The notes: generated from the letters alone by a model not told the origin. Counted from the stretch's first letter, positions 26,276 to 37,836 are shown. The stretch is 64,000 nt of DNA from Acidobacteriota bacterium (GCA_018268715.1 JAFDVZ010000015.1:100538-164537), one strand, 5' to 3'. Translations and numbers: made by a program.

Positions 26276-27409
26276 ATGCTGTACTGGCTGCTTTGGGAAA
26301 AGCTCTTCCACCACTTCACGCCGTTTCGCGTGGTGCAGTACAACACGTTCCGGACGGCGTTTGCGAGCTTGACGGCGTTGTTTCTGTCGATCATCCTGGG
26401 CCCCTGGCTGATCCGCAAACTGCGTGAGTTTCAGATTGGACAGCATATTCGTGAGGACGGTCCCAAGAGTCACATGAAGAAGGCCGGCACGCCGACGATG
26501 GGCGGGCTGCTGATCGTGGGGACGGTGACCGTTTCGACCTTGCTGTGGGCCAACCTGCGCAATCCGTATGTGTGGGTGGCGATTGTCGGACTGATCGGGT
26601 TCGGCGCGGTGGGATTTTATGACGATGTGACTAAGGTCCGGCGGATGCGGAATCTCGGACTGACCGCGCGGATGAAGCTGATCTGCCAGATTGTCGTGTC
26701 GCTGATCATCGGGTTCATCCTGCTGGGGCTGCACGCGAAGAACGCTTACTCGACGAATATGAACGTCCCGTTCTTCAAACAGTTTCAGCCGGATTTGTTA
26801 GTCACGAGCTGGCTGCAGAATCCGTGGACTTATCCGCTAGCGTTTGTCGGTTTCTATGTCTTTATCGCTTTTATCCTGGTGGGATCGTCGAATGCGGTGA
26901 ATCTGACGGACGGGTTGGACGGACTGGCGATCGGGCTGATGATTATCGCTTCCGGCGCGATCACGGTGCTCGCGTATGTGTCGGGACACGCCAAGTTCGC
27001 CGATTATCTGGACCTGGCCCGATTGCCCGGCGCATCGGAGTTGACGATATTCTGCGGGGCGCTGACCGGCGCCTCCATCGGCTTTCTTTGGTACAACGCG
27101 CATCCGGCGCAGATCTTCATGGGCGACGTGGGGTCGCTGGCGCTCGGCGGAAGCCTGGGCACGGTGGCGGTGCTGCTGAAGCAGGAAATCCTGCTGATCT
27201 TCATCGGCGGAGTGTTCGTGCTGGAGGCGGTGTCGGTGATCCTGCAGGTGGGTAGTTATAAGCTGCGCGGCAAGCGGATCTTCAAGATGGCGCCGCTGCA
27301 CCACCATTTTGAAGCGCTCGGCTGGCAGGAAGCGAAGATCATAACTCGATTCTGGATCGCGGGCCTGGTGATGGCGCTGTTCGCGCTCACCACGCTGAAG
27401 TTGAGGTAA
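26276..27409 (+). CDS. mraY: Phospho-MurNAc-pentapeptide transferase MraY
   Basis: 377 residues, about ten membrane helices. It transfers phospho-MurNAc-pentapeptide to undecaprenyl phosphate to form lipid I at the cytoplasmic membrane face. Motifs: [15 protein letters not shown], the acidic [42 protein letters not shown] and the HHHFE site ([12 protein letters not shown]). Full family length with no sign of damage. Confidence 0.96.
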   Translation: MLYWLLWEKLFHHFTPFRVVQYNTFRTAFASLTALFLSIILGPWLIRKLREFQIGQHIREDGPKSHMKKAGTPTMGGLLIVGTVTVSTLLWANLRNPYVWVAIVGLIGFGAVGFYDDVTKVRRMRNLGLTARMKLICQIVVSLIIGFILLGLHAKNAYSTNMNVPFFKQFQPDLLVTSWLQNPWTYPLAFVGFYVFIAFILVGSSNAVNLTDGLDGLAIGLMIIASGAITVLAYVSGHAKFADYLDLARLPGASELTIFCGALTGASIGFLWYNAHPAQIFMGDVGSLALGGSLGTVAVLLKQEILLIFIGGVFVLEAVSVILQVGSYKLRGKRIFKMAPLHHHFEALGWQEAKIITRFWIAGLVMALFALTTLKLR

Positions 27410-27416
27410 CTGGACC

Positions 27417-28733
27417 GTGAGGTACGAACTGGCGGGAAAGCGGGTGTTGGTGGCGGGGATGGCGAAGTCCGGCTTCGCCGCCGTGGACGTGCTGTTGAAG
27501 CATGGCGCCAAGGTCCGGGCGATGGACAGCAAGCCCGATGAGTCCATGCGCGCCCGGTTGGCGGAGCGCGGCGTGGAACTGGAGGCGCAGTCACCCGAGG
27601 CGTTTCTCGGGGCGGACCTGATCGTGCTTTCTCCGGGCGTGCCGGTGGAGGCGGTTCCGCAGGGCGCCGCTCCGGTGATCGGCGAGGTCGAACTGGCCGG
27701 CTACGACTTGCAGGGGCCGGTGATCGGCATTACCGGGTCGAACGGGAAGACCACCACCACGGCGCTGATCGGCCATATCCTAGACAACAGCGGCATCGCC
27801 TGTCAGGTGGGCGGCAATATCGGCACCGCGCCGGCGGCGATGATCGGCGCGTCGCGGCCGGATCAATGGAACGTACTCGAATTGTCGAGCTTTCAGTTGG
27901 AGACGATTCATGAGTTTCGCGCCAAGGTCGGGTTGGTGCTGAACGTCACGCAGAATCACCTCGACCGGCACCGGACGATTGAGAATTACGCCAACGCCAA
28001 GGCGCGGTTACTCGAGACTCAGGATGAGTCGTGTTTCGCGGTGCTGAATCGGGATAACTCGATCACGGCGTCGATGGCGGGACGCACGCGGGGCCAGGTG
28101 GTCTGGTTCAGCATGAAAACGCCGGTCGAACGGGGATTCTGGCGTCATGGGGATGAGATCCGGAGCGACTCCGGGCCACTCATGAGTATCGGAGAAATTC
28201 GCCTTCGCGGGCTGCACAACGTAGAGAACGTCATGGCCGCCGCGGCCGCCTGCCAGATTGCCGGCGCGACCCACGAGCAGATTCGCGCGGCCGTAATGAC
28301 TTTCCAGGGCGTTGAGCACCGCATCGAATTCGTGCGAACTCTGACCGGCGTTGACTATTACAACGATTCCAAAGCGACCAGCGTCGACGCGGCGCTGAAG
28401 GCTATCGACGCGTTCCCGGGCGGGCTGTGGATCATCCTGGGCGGCAAGGACAAGGGCAGCGACTATACGGTGATGCGCGAGCCGCTGCGGGCCAAGGCGA
28501 AGGCCGCGCTGCTGATTGGCGCCGCCGCTCCAAAGATCGAAAAACATCTGGCGGGCGCGATTGAGTTGGTCCAGTGCGGAGACATCGCTCGGGCGGTGGA
28601 GGTGGGACATCGCCGGGCGGCGGCGGGCGACACGGTGCTGCTAGCCCCCGCCTGCGCCAGCTTCGACCAATTCCGCAGCTTCGAGCATCGCGGAGAAACC
28701 TTCAAGGAACTTGTCCGGGGGCTGAAGGAGTAA
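27417..28733 (+). CDS. murD: UDP-MurNAc-L-alanine--D-glutamate ligase MurD
   Basis: 438 residues from a GTG start. It adds D-glutamate to UDP-MurNAc-L-Ala. ATPase motif GITGSNGKTTTTALI, VLELSSFQLETI, NVTQNHLDRH, YNDSKATSVDAALKA, and the C-terminal LLAPACASFDQFRSFEHRGETF, which is a MurD signature. It starts 7 bp after mraY and is followed 1 bp later by ftsW. Confidence 0.95.
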   Translation: MRYELAGKRVLVAGMAKSGFAAVDVLLKHGAKVRAMDSKPDESMRARLAERGVELEAQSPEAFLGADLIVLSPGVPVEAVPQGAAPVIGEVELAGYDLQGPVIGITGSNGKTTTTALIGHILDNSGIACQVGGNIGTAPAAMIGASRPDQWNVLELSSFQLETIHEFRAKVGLVLNVTQNHLDRHRTIENYANAKARLLETQDESCFAVLNRDNSITASMAGRTRGQVVWFSMKTPVERGFWRHGDEIRSDSGPLMSIGEIRLRGLHNVENVMAAAAACQIAGATHEQIRAAVMTFQGVEHRIEFVRTLTGVDYYNDSKATSVDAALKAIDAFPGGLWIILGGKDKGSDYTVMREPLRAKAKAALLIGAAAPKIEKHLAGAIELVQCGDIARAVEVGHRRAAAGDTVLLAPACASFDQFRSFEHRGETFKELVRGLKE

Positions 28734-28734
28734 C

Positions 28735-29868
28735 ATGCGACTCAAGACCGATTGGATTCTGTTGTCCGTCATTGTCGTGATGGTCTGCATCGGCCTTGTC
28801 ATGGTCTATAGCGCGTCTTCGGTGGTCGCGGAACTGAAGTACGGTGCCAGCAGCCACTTTGTGGTGCGCCAACTGGGATGGGCGGTGATCTCATTCTGCG
28901 CGTTGATGTACTTCCGGCGATTGGACTATCGGACGCTGTGCAGTCCCAACTGGGCCTTCGGCTCATTGGGATTCGTGCTGTTGATGCTGGTGTTGGTGTA
29001 CTTTCTCGACCCGAAGAACCATAGGTGGTTCCGCGTGGCGGGGCTGTCGCTACAGCCATCGGAATTCGCCAAGCCGGCGCTGGTGATCTTTCTTGCCTAC
29101 TTCATCACCCGGCGGCAGAAGGTGGTGAACAACCGCTACACGCTGTGGCCGGCCGCGCTCTCCATCTCGATACTAGCGGCGTGCGTCGTGGCCGCTGACC
29201 TGGGAACCGCGGTGGTGCTGGTGCTGACCGCCGCCGTGATCTTTCACGTGGCCGGACTGGACCGCCGCTTCTTCATCGCCGCGGCGGCTCTCGGCCTGAT
29301 TCTGGCGTCGGCGGCGGTGGTGTCGAAACCGTACCGCGCGGGTCGCATCATCGCTTTTGTGGATCCCACCGGCGAGTTGCTGGACGACCTGGATCCGCAG
29401 GGCAGGATCAAGAACTACATGCACCGCGCGGCCACGGCTCATGATCCCGGCTACCAGGTGAAGCAATCGAAAATCGCCGTCGGAAGCGGCGGGTTGACCG
29501 GGCTGGGCCTGATGGAAGGCAAACAGAAGGTCTTCTACCTGCCGGAGGCGCATACCGACTTCATCTATGCGGTGGTGGGGGAGGAGTTGGGTTTGTTTGG
29601 AAGTACGGCCATCCTGGCGGGATTTCTCGTCGTCCTGTGGCGGGGTTTGCGACTGGTGTGGACCGCGCCCGACGATTTCGGCCGCTACCTGGCGATTGGA
29701 GTTACGGCCACGATCGTGATACAGGCGTTCATCAATATGAGCGTCGTGTTGGGCATTGCTCCCACCAAGGGGATTCCGCTGCCGATGATCAGCTCCGGCG
29801 GCAGTTCGTTGTTCAGCACTTTGACGTCGCTCGGCATCCTGCTGAGCGTGGGTGAACATGCGGGATGA
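28735..29868 (+). CDS. ftsW: Septal peptidoglycan polymerase FtsW
   Basis: 377 residues with about ten membrane helices; SEDS-family glycosyltransferase that polymerises lipid II together with FtsI. Typical sequences: VMVYSASSVVAE near the N-terminus, WFRVAGLSLQPSEFAKPALV, LPEAHTDFIYAVVGEELGL and PTKGIPLPMISSGGSSL. The catalytic Asp region of the large periplasmic loop is represented by HTDF. Overlaps murG by 4 bp. Confidence 0.95.
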   Translation: MRLKTDWILLSVIVVMVCIGLVMVYSASSVVAELKYGASSHFVVRQLGWAVISFCALMYFRRLDYRTLCSPNWAFGSLGFVLLMLVLVYFLDPKNHRWFRVAGLSLQPSEFAKPALVIFLAYFITRRQKVVNNRYTLWPAALSISILAACVVAADLGTAVVLVLTAAVIFHVAGLDRRFFIAAAALGLILASAAVVSKPYRAGRIIAFVDPTGELLDDLDPQGRIKNYMHRAATAHDPGYQVKQSKIAVGSGGLTGLGLMEGKQKVFYLPEAHTDFIYAVVGEELGLFGSTAILAGFLVVLWRGLRLVWTAPDDFGRYLAIGVTATIVIQAFINMSVVLGIAPTKGIPLPMISSGGSSLFSTLTSLGILLSVGEHAG

Positions 29869-30938
29869 CGGAGCCTGTGCACTTTGTCATGGCGGGCGGG
29901 CACACGGGAGGACACATAACTCCCGCGCTTGCCGTGGCGCGTGTGCTTCGTGAGCATGGTCATCAGCCGGTTTTCATCGGCACTCAGCGGGGCTTGGAGT
30001 CGAAGTTAGTGCCGGGGGCCGGGTTCCCGATCGAGTGGATCGAAGTCGGAGGCGTGAAAGGGGCGGGACTCGCCAAGCGCTTCAACAGCCTGAAGCAACT
30101 GCCTGTGGCCATCCGGCTGTCGCTTGCCTATCTCAACCGTTACCGGCCCCGGGCGATCTTCAGCATGGGGGGCTTTGTCGCCGCGCCTGTGGTGGTGGCG
30201 GCCATCCTGAAGCGCGTGCCGCTGGTGGTGATGGAGCCCAACGCGATGCCGGGCGCGGCGAACCGCTATGTCGGGCGGTTTGTCGCACGCGCGTTGCTGA
30301 GTTTTCCGCAGGCCCAGAGCTATTTCCCGCAAGGGCGCTCCGAGTTATCCGGCATGCCGGTTCGCGCGGAGTTTTTCGCCCTGCCGCCCAGGCCCGCGGG
30401 CGACCGGTTGAACCTGCTGATCACCGGCGGCAGTCAGGGCGCCCGTTCGTTGAACTTGGCGGCCGAGGACAGTTGGCGTTACTTCGAACGCGCGCGCATT
30501 CCGATCCGGATCGTGCACCAGACTGGACCGTCGCAGCACGCCGAGATTTCGCGAGCCTTCAAGAAGACCGGGCTCGACGGCGAAGTGGTTCCCTTCATCT
30601 CCGACATGCCTGCCGCGTTTGGCGCCGCGGACCTGATCGTCAGCCGCTCCGGCGCGGGGACAGTGTCGGAAATCGCCGCCGCCGGCAAGCCTTCGATCCT
30701 TGTGCCCTATCCTTTCGCCGCCGACCAGCACCAATTGAAGAACGCCCAGGCGTTAGTGAATGCGGGCGCCGCGCGCATGGTGCTGGACGCCGAGTTATCC
30801 GGAGAACGCCTGTTTTCCGAAGTTCGTCGTCTTTGGGAATTGCCTGGCGATCTGGCGAAGTTGGCCGAAACGGTCCGCCAGTTCGCCAAACCGAACGCCG
30901 CGGCCAGGGCGGCTGAGATCCTGGAGGCGTACGCATGA
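29865..30938 (+). CDS. murG: UDP-GlcNAc transferase MurG
   Basis: 357 residues, ATG overlapping the ftsW stop. It adds GlcNAc to lipid I to give lipid II. GT-B fold with the glycine-rich loop GGHTGGHITPALA near the N-terminus, the second loop ITGGSQGARSLN and the UDP-GlcNAc-binding SRSGAGTVSEIAAAGKPSILVPYPFAADQHQ. The last residues overlap the following membrane-protein gene by 4 bp, so that gene is part of the same transcript. Confidence 0.95.
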   Translation: MTEPVHFVMAGGHTGGHITPALAVARVLREHGHQPVFIGTQRGLESKLVPGAGFPIEWIEVGGVKGAGLAKRFNSLKQLPVAIRLSLAYLNRYRPRAIFSMGGFVAAPVVVAAILKRVPLVVMEPNAMPGAANRYVGRFVARALLSFPQAQSYFPQGRSELSGMPVRAEFFALPPRPAGDRLNLLITGGSQGARSLNLAAEDSWRYFERARIPIRIVHQTGPSQHAEISRAFKKTGLDGEVVPFISDMPAAFGAADLIVSRSGAGTVSEIAAAGKPSILVPYPFAADQHQLKNAQALVNAGAARMVLDAELSGERLFSEVRRLWELPGDLAKLAETVRQFAKPNAAARAAEILEAYA

Positions 30939-33058
30939 CCGAACGCCTGGTGCTGTCCTTCGGAACCGGCGCGGTGATTCTCAGCGTGCTGGTATTCGGC
31001 TTATGCGCGGCCGGACTGGCTCGGACGCCCTGGCTGGTGTGCGCCGCCTTGGCGACGACGGGCGTCATGATACGGTTCCCGATCGGCGGGCCGCGGCTGG
31101 AGTCTCCCCGTCTTGGCGTGCGGCAACGCTTTCTGCTCTGGGCGGTCATAGCGCCGTTCGCGGTGCTGTACCTGGTGAACGCCGCCGCTCCTGAGATCAG
31201 TCCCGATGGGAGTTACTACCACCTGGGACTGGTTCGCCGCTATCTGAACCACGGCGGGTTCTACGCGATCACCACGGACCTGTTCGCCAGTTTCCCGCAA
31301 GGCGCCGAGATGTTGTTTCTGGTGGCTTACTCGATGGGCAAGCACTCGGCGGCGGCGCTGACTCACCTGGCGTTTCTATTCGCGCTGCCCGCGGCGATGA
31401 TCGCCTACAGCCGACGGTTTGGATTTGGGTTGGCCGGGATTGTGGGCGCGTTGCTGGTGTTTGCCGCGCCGGTGGTGGGAATCGACGGCTCGAGCGCCTA
31501 TGTCGATGTCGCGCTCGCCTTTTCGGGCTTCGCCTGCTTCTATCTCGTCGAGTTATGGGACGGCGAGGCGGCCTCCTGGCCCGTGCTAGCCTGGGCCGGG
31601 CTCATGGCGGGGTTCTGCTTCGCCATCAAGTATACGGGCGCCGCGGCGTTGTGCTTCGCGGTGATCTGTGTCGCGTGGCGGGGCCGTTCGCTGCGGTTGG
31701 GGCTGGTGAAGCCTCTGGCGGCGTTGGGGGCGCCTGCGCTATTCGTCATGATTCCGTGGCTTGTGAAGAACTGGGTCACGGTGGCGAACCCCGTTTCTCC
31801 ATTCTTCAACCGATGGTTCCCGAACCCGTACGTTCACGTTTCGTTTGAAAACGAACTGCGCGACGCGATGCGGCACTTGAACGGCGCGAGCATTGGATGG
31901 CGGACTCCGGCGGAATTGACCATCGGCGGCGGCCTTCTGCAAGGGACGCTGGGGCCGGCGTTCCTGCTGGCGCCGATCGCGCTGGGCGCGGTTCGGACTC
32001 CTAATGGACGGCGCATCCTGGCCGCCGCCGCTCTCTTCGCCCTGCCCTGGTTCACCAACATTGGGACGCGCTTTCTGATCCCGGCGCTGCCGTTCGTCGC
32101 GCTGGCCATGGGGATCGCGATCGCTCGCTACCCCAAGATGGCGGCGGCGTTGGCGCTGGCGAACGCCGTGGCGTGTTGGCCGTGGGTGTTGGACCGGTAT
32201 TGCTCGCCTGCTAACTGGCGGCTGACTCGATTCCCGGTGGCGGCGGCGTTGCGCATCACTCCCGAAGAAGAGTTCCTCGAAACCTATGCGCCGGAGATTC
32301 GCTACGCCCGTCTTCTCCAGTCGGCGACTCCGCCGGGAAGCGTGATTTACACGGCGCAGCCGGTGATGACGTCCTATACGGACCGGACCGTGCTGCTGAA
32401 CTACACCTCCGCGTTGAACAGCCGCCTGGAAGATACACTGGCCGCGGCGGTGAAACCGGATCGCCTGGCTGCCCGACGCGTTGTGTTCCGTTACCCGGCG
32501 CGGAGCCTCGCCAGAGTTCGCATCGTCGCGTCGGGCGAAGCGGCCGATTGGGCGATTCATGAAATTGAAGGCGAGACGATTCGCCTGTTCGCGCAACCAA
32601 ATTCTTGGGACGCCCGACTTGCCGGCGACGGTCTGCTCGCGACTTCCTGGCGCGCGTGGGAGCCGGTCCGCCCCGGCATGTATTTCGAGATAGCCCTGCC
32701 GCCCAGTCGCGAGACGGGAGTTATCGCCTTCCGGACGCGTTCCGGCGGCCCTCTGCCGCCGCTCCGGCTGGATGGCGAGTCAGCCTCGGGCGAGTGGAGC
32801 ACGCTGAGTTCGGCGCCGGCTATCGAGACAGGACTGAGCGTTCCGGATCCCCGGCCAGAAGCCATTGCCGAACTCCGGCGAAATGGCGTAACTCACGTTT
32901 TGATTCACGATCAGGAGCCGCTGGGGCCCGATTTCCGGACTCATACCACCGAATGGCGCGTGCGGTTCGCCGGCGAATCCCCCCCTTTGCGACTTTATTC
33001 GCTCGATCGCGCGGAAAGCATTGACAGGACCAAAGAAGTCCGAAACAATACGAGGTAA
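30935..33058 (+). CDS. GT-C-like polytopic membrane protein embedded in the dcw cluster
   Basis: 707 residues. Residues 1 to about 440 form ten or more hydrophobic helices; an acidic loop after the second or third helix ([19 protein letters not shown]) resembles GT-C glycosyltransferases acting on polyprenyl-linked sugars. Residues from about 450 onward are soluble, probably periplasmic, with mixed beta structure. The segment [21 protein letters not shown] recurs almost unchanged in the protein at 51500-53692, so the two are paralogues. It overlaps murG by 4 bp and ends 2 bp before murC, hence co-expressed with cell-wall synthesis. A role in decorating lipid intermediates or wall polymers is inference; the sugar is unknown. 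Confidence 0.7.
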   Translation: MTERLVLSFGTGAVILSVLVFGLCAAGLARTPWLVCAALATTGVMIRFPIGGPRLESPRLGVRQRFLLWAVIAPFAVLYLVNAAAPEISPDGSYYHLGLVRRYLNHGGFYAITTDLFASFPQGAEMLFLVAYSMGKHSAAALTHLAFLFALPAAMIAYSRRFGFGLAGIVGALLVFAAPVVGIDGSSAYVDVALAFSGFACFYLVELWDGEAASWPVLAWAGLMAGFCFAIKYTGAAALCFAVICVAWRGRSLRLGLVKPLAALGAPALFVMIPWLVKNWVTVANPVSPFFNRWFPNPYVHVSFENELRDAMRHLNGASIGWRTPAELTIGGGLLQGTLGPAFLLAPIALGAVRTPNGRRILAAAALFALPWFTNIGTRFLIPALPFVALAMGIAIARYPKMAAALALANAVACWPWVLDRYCSPANWRLTRFPVAAALRITPEEEFLETYAPEIRYARLLQSATPPGSVIYTAQPVMTSYTDRTVLLNYTSALNSRLEDTLAAAVKPDRLAARRVVFRYPARSLARVRIVASGEAADWAIHEIEGETIRLFAQPNSWDARLAGDGLLATSWRAWEPVRPGMYFEIALPPSRETGVIAFRTRSGGPLPPLRLDGESASGEWSTLSSAPAIETGLSVPDPRPEAIAELRRNGVTHVLIHDQEPLGPDFRTHTTEWRVRFAGESPPLRLYSLDRAESIDRTKEVRNNTR

Positions 33059-33060
33059 AA

Positions 33061-34449
33061 GTGTTTTTTAAGCAGCAGCACTTCCATTTCACGGGCATCG
33101 GCGGCATCGGCATGAGCGGCATCGCCGAGGTGTTGCTAAATCTCGGTTACAAGATCAGCGGCTCCGATCTTCGGCTGACTCCCATCACGCAGAGGCTGGC
33201 CTCCATGGGCGCGGTGATTTTTGAAGGACACGGCGCGAAGAACGTCGACTCCGCCAACGCCGTGGTGGTGAGTTCCGCCGTGGATCCGCGTAATCCCGAG
33301 TTAGAAGAAGCGCGGCGTCTGAATATTCCGATCATCCCGCGCGGCGAACTGCTGGCTGAGTTAATGAGGCTCAAGTTCGGCGTCGCCATCGCTGGCAGCC
33401 ACGGCAAGACGACCACCACATCCATGGTGGCCACCATCCTGAGCGAATGCGGCCTGGATCCGACGGTGGTCGTCGGCGGACGCGTGGGCACGATGGGCGG
33501 ATCGAACGCGCGCGTCGGACATAGCGACTTCCTGGTGGTCGAATCGGACGAAAGCGACGGCTCCTTCCTGAAACTCAGCCCGATCCTCGCCGTGGTCACC
33601 AATATCGACCGCGAGCACCTGGACCACTACGCCGACATCGAGGAGATTCGCTCCGCCTTCCGCGATTTCGTGAACAAAGTGCCGTTCTATGGCGCGGCGA
33701 TCCTGTGCCTGGACGACGAAAATGTCCAGCAGATTCTGCCGTCGATCAACCGGCGAACGATCACCTACGGCGCGAGCGCCCAGGTGGACCTGCTGGTCAC
33801 CGACGTCGCCTGCGGGCACTTCTCGAGCGACTTCGGCCTGCGGCTGCGCGGCGAGAACCTGGGCCGGTTCCACCTGAGTATCCCGGGTTACCACAACGTC
33901 CTGAACGCGGCGGCGGCCGTCGCGGTCGCGCTTGAGTTGGAAGTCCCGGCCGCGCGAATCAGCGAGGCGCTGGCCACTTTCGCGGGCGTCGACCGGCGCT
34001 TTCAGAAGCGCGGCGAAGCGCGCGGCGTCACAGTGATCGACGACTACGGCCACCACCCGACCGAAATCCGCGCGACGCTGGCGGCGGCCCGATTGTGCGA
34101 ATTCCGCCGCATTCTGGCGATCTTCCAGCCGCACCGCTACACGCGCACACGGGCGCTGATGGATGAGTTCGCGCGATCGTTCAACCAGGCCGACCAGCTC
34201 TATCTGCTGGACATCTACGCGGCGTCGGAAAAGCCTATCGAGGGCGTCAGCGCGTTCGCCCTGGCCGACCGCCTGCGCGCCTTCGGCCACCGCGGCGTCA
34301 ACTACGTGGGCAGCCTGGACCAGGCGGTGGAGGCTGTACTGCGCGACGCCGAACCCGGCGATCTGGTGATGACGCTGGGGGCGGGAAGCGTTTGGCAGGC
34401 GGGCGACCGCATCCTCGACCGATTGAGGGGGCAGCGCGATGGCTCGTAA
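33061..34449 (+). CDS. murC: UDP-N-acetylmuramate--L-alanine ligase MurC
   Basis: 462 residues from a GTG with AGG 6 nt upstream. It adds L-Ala to UDP-MurNAc. N-terminal [17 protein letters not shown], ATPase loop [22 protein letters not shown]-like [23 protein letters not shown] and the C-terminal [10 protein letters not shown] with FQPHRYTRT. murB and ddl, often next to murC in other phyla, are absent here. The 3' end overlaps ftsQ by 11 bp. Confidence 0.95.
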   Translation: MFFKQQHFHFTGIGGIGMSGIAEVLLNLGYKISGSDLRLTPITQRLASMGAVIFEGHGAKNVDSANAVVVSSAVDPRNPELEEARRLNIPIIPRGELLAELMRLKFGVAIAGSHGKTTTTSMVATILSECGLDPTVVVGGRVGTMGGSNARVGHSDFLVVESDESDGSFLKLSPILAVVTNIDREHLDHYADIEEIRSAFRDFVNKVPFYGAAILCLDDENVQQILPSINRRTITYGASAQVDLLVTDVACGHFSSDFGLRLRGENLGRFHLSIPGYHNVLNAAAAVAVALELEVPAARISEALATFAGVDRRFQKRGEARGVTVIDDYGHHPTEIRATLAAARLCEFRRILAIFQPHRYTRTRALMDEFARSFNQADQLYLLDIYAASEKPIEGVSAFALADRLRAFGHRGVNYVGSLDQAVEAVLRDAEPGDLVMTLGAGSVWQAGDRILDRLRGQRDGS

Positions 34450-35251
34450 ATCGGAATCGAAGTCCAAGGGTCGGTCCTGGGTTACGGTGCTGGGCTACTC
34501 GCTACGCGTTGCGGCGGCTGGCGCGGTGTTGGTGGGCGGCCTGTACGGTTGGAATCGCGCCGAGCACTTCATCGTGCGGGATTCGCGCTTCTTGCTGGCG
34601 TCGCCCGATTTCGGACTGGAGAGTCCGGGCCTCGAACTTGAGGGCGTTCGCTACGCTTCGCGAATCGAAATCCTGAACGTCTTTCGCCAGGACTTCGGCC
34701 GCAGCGTCTACCTGCTGCCGCTCGCCAAGCGGCGCGAGCAGTTGATCCAACTCGACTGGGTGAAGGACGCCTCCGTGGCGCGCGTCTGGCCGAATCGCGT
34801 CTATGTGCGGATTCACGAACGCGAGCCAGTGGCCTACGTGCAGTATCCGATGGACGAGGCGGCGCGGATCGCTTTGATCGACGGCGACGGCGTGATCCTG
34901 CGTCAACCGGCGCAGGGCAAGTTCCGCCTGCCGGTGCTGATGGGCGTGCGTCCGGGCGAAACGCCGGAAACCCGCCGCTTGAAAGCGCGCCGGCTGGCGC
35001 TTGTCATGAAGGATATCGGCGACGTCGGCGAACGTGTTTCCGAGGTCGACGTAGCCGACCGCAGTAACATCCGAGTCACCGCGAAGGCCGAGAACCGCGT
35101 GGTGACCCTGTTGCTGGGCGACCAGAACTTCGGGCGGCGTTTCCAGACGTTTCTCGATCATTACCCGGATATTCAGCGCCGACTGCCGGGCGCGACGGTG
35201 CTCGATCTCCGTCTGGAGGATCGAATCACGGCCGCGGAGCAGGAACAATGA
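34439..35251 (+). CDS. ftsQ: Cell-division protein FtsQ
   Basis: 270 residues. Short basic cytoplasmic N-terminus ([11 protein letters not shown]), one membrane helix ([24 protein letters not shown]), a POTRA-like domain ([37 protein letters not shown] in sections) and the FtsQ beta domain with [32 protein letters not shown] sequence. It links FtsL/FtsB to the Z-ring and FtsWI. Standard position between murC and ftsA. Confidence 0.9.
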   Translation: MARKSESKSKGRSWVTVLGYSLRVAAAGAVLVGGLYGWNRAEHFIVRDSRFLLASPDFGLESPGLELEGVRYASRIEILNVFRQDFGRSVYLLPLAKRREQLIQLDWVKDASVARVWPNRVYVRIHEREPVAYVQYPMDEAARIALIDGDGVILRQPAQGKFRLPVLMGVRPGETPETRRLKARRLALVMKDIGDVGERVSEVDVADRSNIRVTAKAENRVVTLLLGDQNFGRRFQTFLDHYPDIQRRLPGATVLDLRLEDRITAAEQEQ

Positions 35252-35257
35252 CGGGCG

Positions 35258-36475
35258 GTGGAGGCAGCATTGGGCGTTAGGAACAAGACTCAACTGGCGG
35301 TCGGTCTCGACGCGGGATGTTCGCGGACACGGTGCGTGATCTGCGCGATCGAGGACGGCCGTCTGCGCTTCCTCGGCTATGGTGAAACCGCCTCGGCGGG
35401 GTGGATCAAGGGCCGCATTTCGGACACCGTGGCGTTGTCGGAATCCATGCGCGTGGCCATCCGCGAAGCCGAACGGTCCGCGCAGCAACTGGTCGACTCC
35501 TGCGTGGCGGGCATGGGCGGGACCACCGTGCAGAGCGGTTACGCGCGCGCCGTCTACGAGTTCGGACACGCGCGGGAGATCCAGCAGGATGACGTCACCT
35601 ACGTCATCGATCAGGCGGCCCGCGTGCGCCTGGAAGCCGACCGCATGCTGCTGCACGTGTTCCCGCGCGACTTCGTGCTGGACGGGCGCGCCGGCTATCG
35701 CAACCCGCGCCGCTCCACGTGCGCGCGCCTGGAGGCGAACGTCCTCGCGGTGACGGCATCCTCCCACGAACACGATTCGCTGGTGGACGCCATCCATCAG
35801 GCGCATCTGGCCGTCGAAGAAACGGTGTTTGAGCCGATCGCCGCCGCCTACGCTGCGATCATCCCGCAGGACCGCGCCCGCGGCGTGGCGGTGATCGACC
35901 TGGGGATGCACTCCACCGACATCGTCATCTTCGACGGCGACGCTTTGATGCTGGCTGCGCCGCTGCCGGTGTGGTCCGATCACATGACTCGAGACGTCGC
36001 CTGGGTGTTGAAGTGCCCCTACGAAGACGCCGAGGGCATGAAGAAGGAATACGGATCGGCCAACGCCGCCGCGACTGCGGAAAACAGCTATGTGCAGTTG
36101 CCACCCGCCGAGGGCCGCGCCCCGCGCGAGGTGTCGCGCAAGGAACTGAACGAAATCATTGAAGCGCGCGCCGTTGAAATGTTCCGCTATGCGAAGGCGG
36201 AAATCTCGAAGGCGGGCATGGACCAGTCGCTGCTCGAAGGCGTTGTGCTGTGCGGCGGCGGTTCGATGTTGAACGGAATCTGCGACGTGGCCGAGGACAT
36301 CATCGGCTGCTCGTCGCGCAACGGTTTGGCCGTGGGAATCAAGGATTGGCCAGAGGAGTTGGACAATCCTGTATGGACCACGGCGGCGGGCTTGGCGATG
36401 TATTCCGCCCGGTTGAAGTTCCGCGTCCAGACGAAGCGGCGGGCGCCTGGACTGGTGGGCATGGTGCGGGGCTAG
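35258..36475 (+). CDS. ftsA: Cell-division ATPase FtsA
   Basis: 405 residues from a GTG at 35258. Actin-like protein that tethers FtsZ filaments to the membrane. Phosphate 1 motif VGLDAGCSRTRCVIC, the inserted 1C subdomain region, phosphate 2 AVIDLGMHSTDIVIFD and the adenosine motif GVVLCGGGSMLNGI. The C-terminal end APGLVGMVRG may contribute the membrane-targeting helix, although it is short. Precedes ftsZ by 39 bp. Confidence 0.94.
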   Translation: MEAALGVRNKTQLAVGLDAGCSRTRCVICAIEDGRLRFLGYGETASAGWIKGRISDTVALSESMRVAIREAERSAQQLVDSCVAGMGGTTVQSGYARAVYEFGHAREIQQDDVTYVIDQAARVRLEADRMLLHVFPRDFVLDGRAGYRNPRRSTCARLEANVLAVTASSHEHDSLVDAIHQAHLAVEETVFEPIAAAYAAIIPQDRARGVAVIDLGMHSTDIVIFDGDALMLAAPLPVWSDHMTRDVAWVLKCPYEDAEGMKKEYGSANAAATAENSYVQLPPAEGRAPREVSRKELNEIIEARAVEMFRYAKAEISKAGMDQSLLEGVVLCGGGSMLNGICDVAEDIIGCSSRNGLAVGIKDWPEELDNPVWTTAAGLAMYSARLKFRVQTKRRAPGLVGMVRG

Positions 36476-36514
36476 CTCAAAGAGTTACGAAACAGACCAA
36501 AAAGGGAGCGGCAG

Positions 36515-37828
36515 ATGGCTGACTTGAAGTTCATGATGCAGGAAGAGTCGATCGCGGGGACCCGGATCAAGGTGGTCGGCGTCGGCGGCGGCGGGTCCAA
36601 CGCAGTCGCCCGCATGATCAGCGAGGGAGTGAGCGGCGTGGACTTCTACGCCATGAACACCGACGTTCAGGCGTTGAACGCGTCGCCGGTTCCCAACAAG
36701 CTCGCCATTGGTTCGAAGCTGACCAACGGCCTGGGCGCCGGGTCGGACCCCAGCGTTGGCCGCCAGGCCGCGCTGGAAGACACCGAGCGGATCATCGAAT
36801 CGCTCGAAGGGGCCGACATGGTGTTCGTCACCGCCGGACTCGGCGGCGGCACGGGCACGGGCGCGGCGCCGGTTGTGGCGTCGCTCGCCAAGGAACTGAA
36901 CGCCCTGACCGTAGCCGTCGTCACCAAGCCATTCTCCTTTGAAGGCTCGCGACGCATGAAGTCGGCCGAACGCGGGCTGGCGGAACTTGCCGCCACGGTG
37001 GACACCATCATCACCATCCCGAACAACCGCATGCTGGAACTGGCCCCGCGCGGCACCAGCTTCGCGCAGGCCTTCAAGATGGCCGACGACGTTCTGCGAC
37101 AGGCCGTGCAGGGCATCAGCGACATCATCACCACGCCGGGCCTGATCAACCGCGACTTCTCCGACATCCGCTCCATCATGCTCGGCATGGGCCACGCCAT
37201 CATGGGCACGGCTTCGGCGCGCGGCGAGAACGCGGCGGTGCAGGCGGCCGAACGCGCCATCAACTCGCCCCTGATGGAGGCGGGCGGCGTGAAGGGCGCC
37301 CGCGGCGTGCTGATCAACATCACCGCTTCGAGCCAACTCGGCATCCACGAAGTCAATGAGGCGTGCGAACTCATCCGCGCCGCAACGGACAATGAGGACG
37401 TCCAGATCAACTTCGGCGTGGTCGTGAACGAATCGCTCGAAGACGAGGTGCGCATCACCGTCATCGCCACCGGCTTCCATCGCGACCTCCCAGTGATCGA
37501 GACGGGCAAGACCGCACCCGCGCCGGAGCCGCGCATCGTCGAGCCGGCCTACTCCGCGCCCGCGCCGGTCGTTGCGCCGCCTCCCGCCGCGCCCGAACCG
37601 CCGCCCGTGCCCGTATACGTCGAGCCCGTGGTCGCGCCGCCCGCCTACGCGCACTATGAAGAGCCCGCGCCCATGGCGATGGCCGCCGCGGCCGGCGCTT
37701 CCACCAGCTATGCGCCGGAGCCGCCTCCGCCGCCGCAGCCCGCCGTGCGCGAGGATCCCGTGCTCCCATTTGACGATTTGGATGTGCCCGCCGTGCTCAG
37801 ACGCGGCGCCCGCCACATCTATCAGTGA
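36515..37828 (+). CDS. ftsZ: Cell-division GTPase FtsZ
   Basis: 437 residues, preceded by AGGGAG. Tubulin-like GTPase forming the Z-ring. GTP-binding [11 protein letters not shown], signature [11 protein letters not shown] near residue 110, and the synergy-loop [23 protein letters not shown] in parts. After the globular core (to about residue 325) comes a roughly 95-residue Pro/Ala-rich linker and the conserved C-terminal peptide [11 protein letters not shown], which binds FtsA. Last gene of the cluster, with a terminator behind it. Confidence 0.97.
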   Translation: MADLKFMMQEESIAGTRIKVVGVGGGGSNAVARMISEGVSGVDFYAMNTDVQALNASPVPNKLAIGSKLTNGLGAGSDPSVGRQAALEDTERIIESLEGADMVFVTAGLGGGTGTGAAPVVASLAKELNALTVAVVTKPFSFEGSRRMKSAERGLAELAATVDTIITIPNNRMLELAPRGTSFAQAFKMADDVLRQAVQGISDIITTPGLINRDFSDIRSIMLGMGHAIMGTASARGENAAVQAAERAINSPLMEAGGVKGARGVLINITASSQLGIHEVNEACELIRAATDNEDVQINFGVVVNESLEDEVRITVIATGFHRDLPVIETGKTAPAPEPRIVEPAYSAPAPVVAPPPAAPEPPPVPVYVEPVVAPPAYAHYEEPAPMAMAAAAGASTSYAPEPPPPPQPAVREDPVLPFDDLDVPAVLRRGARHIYQ

Positions 37829-37836
37829 CCATTTCG

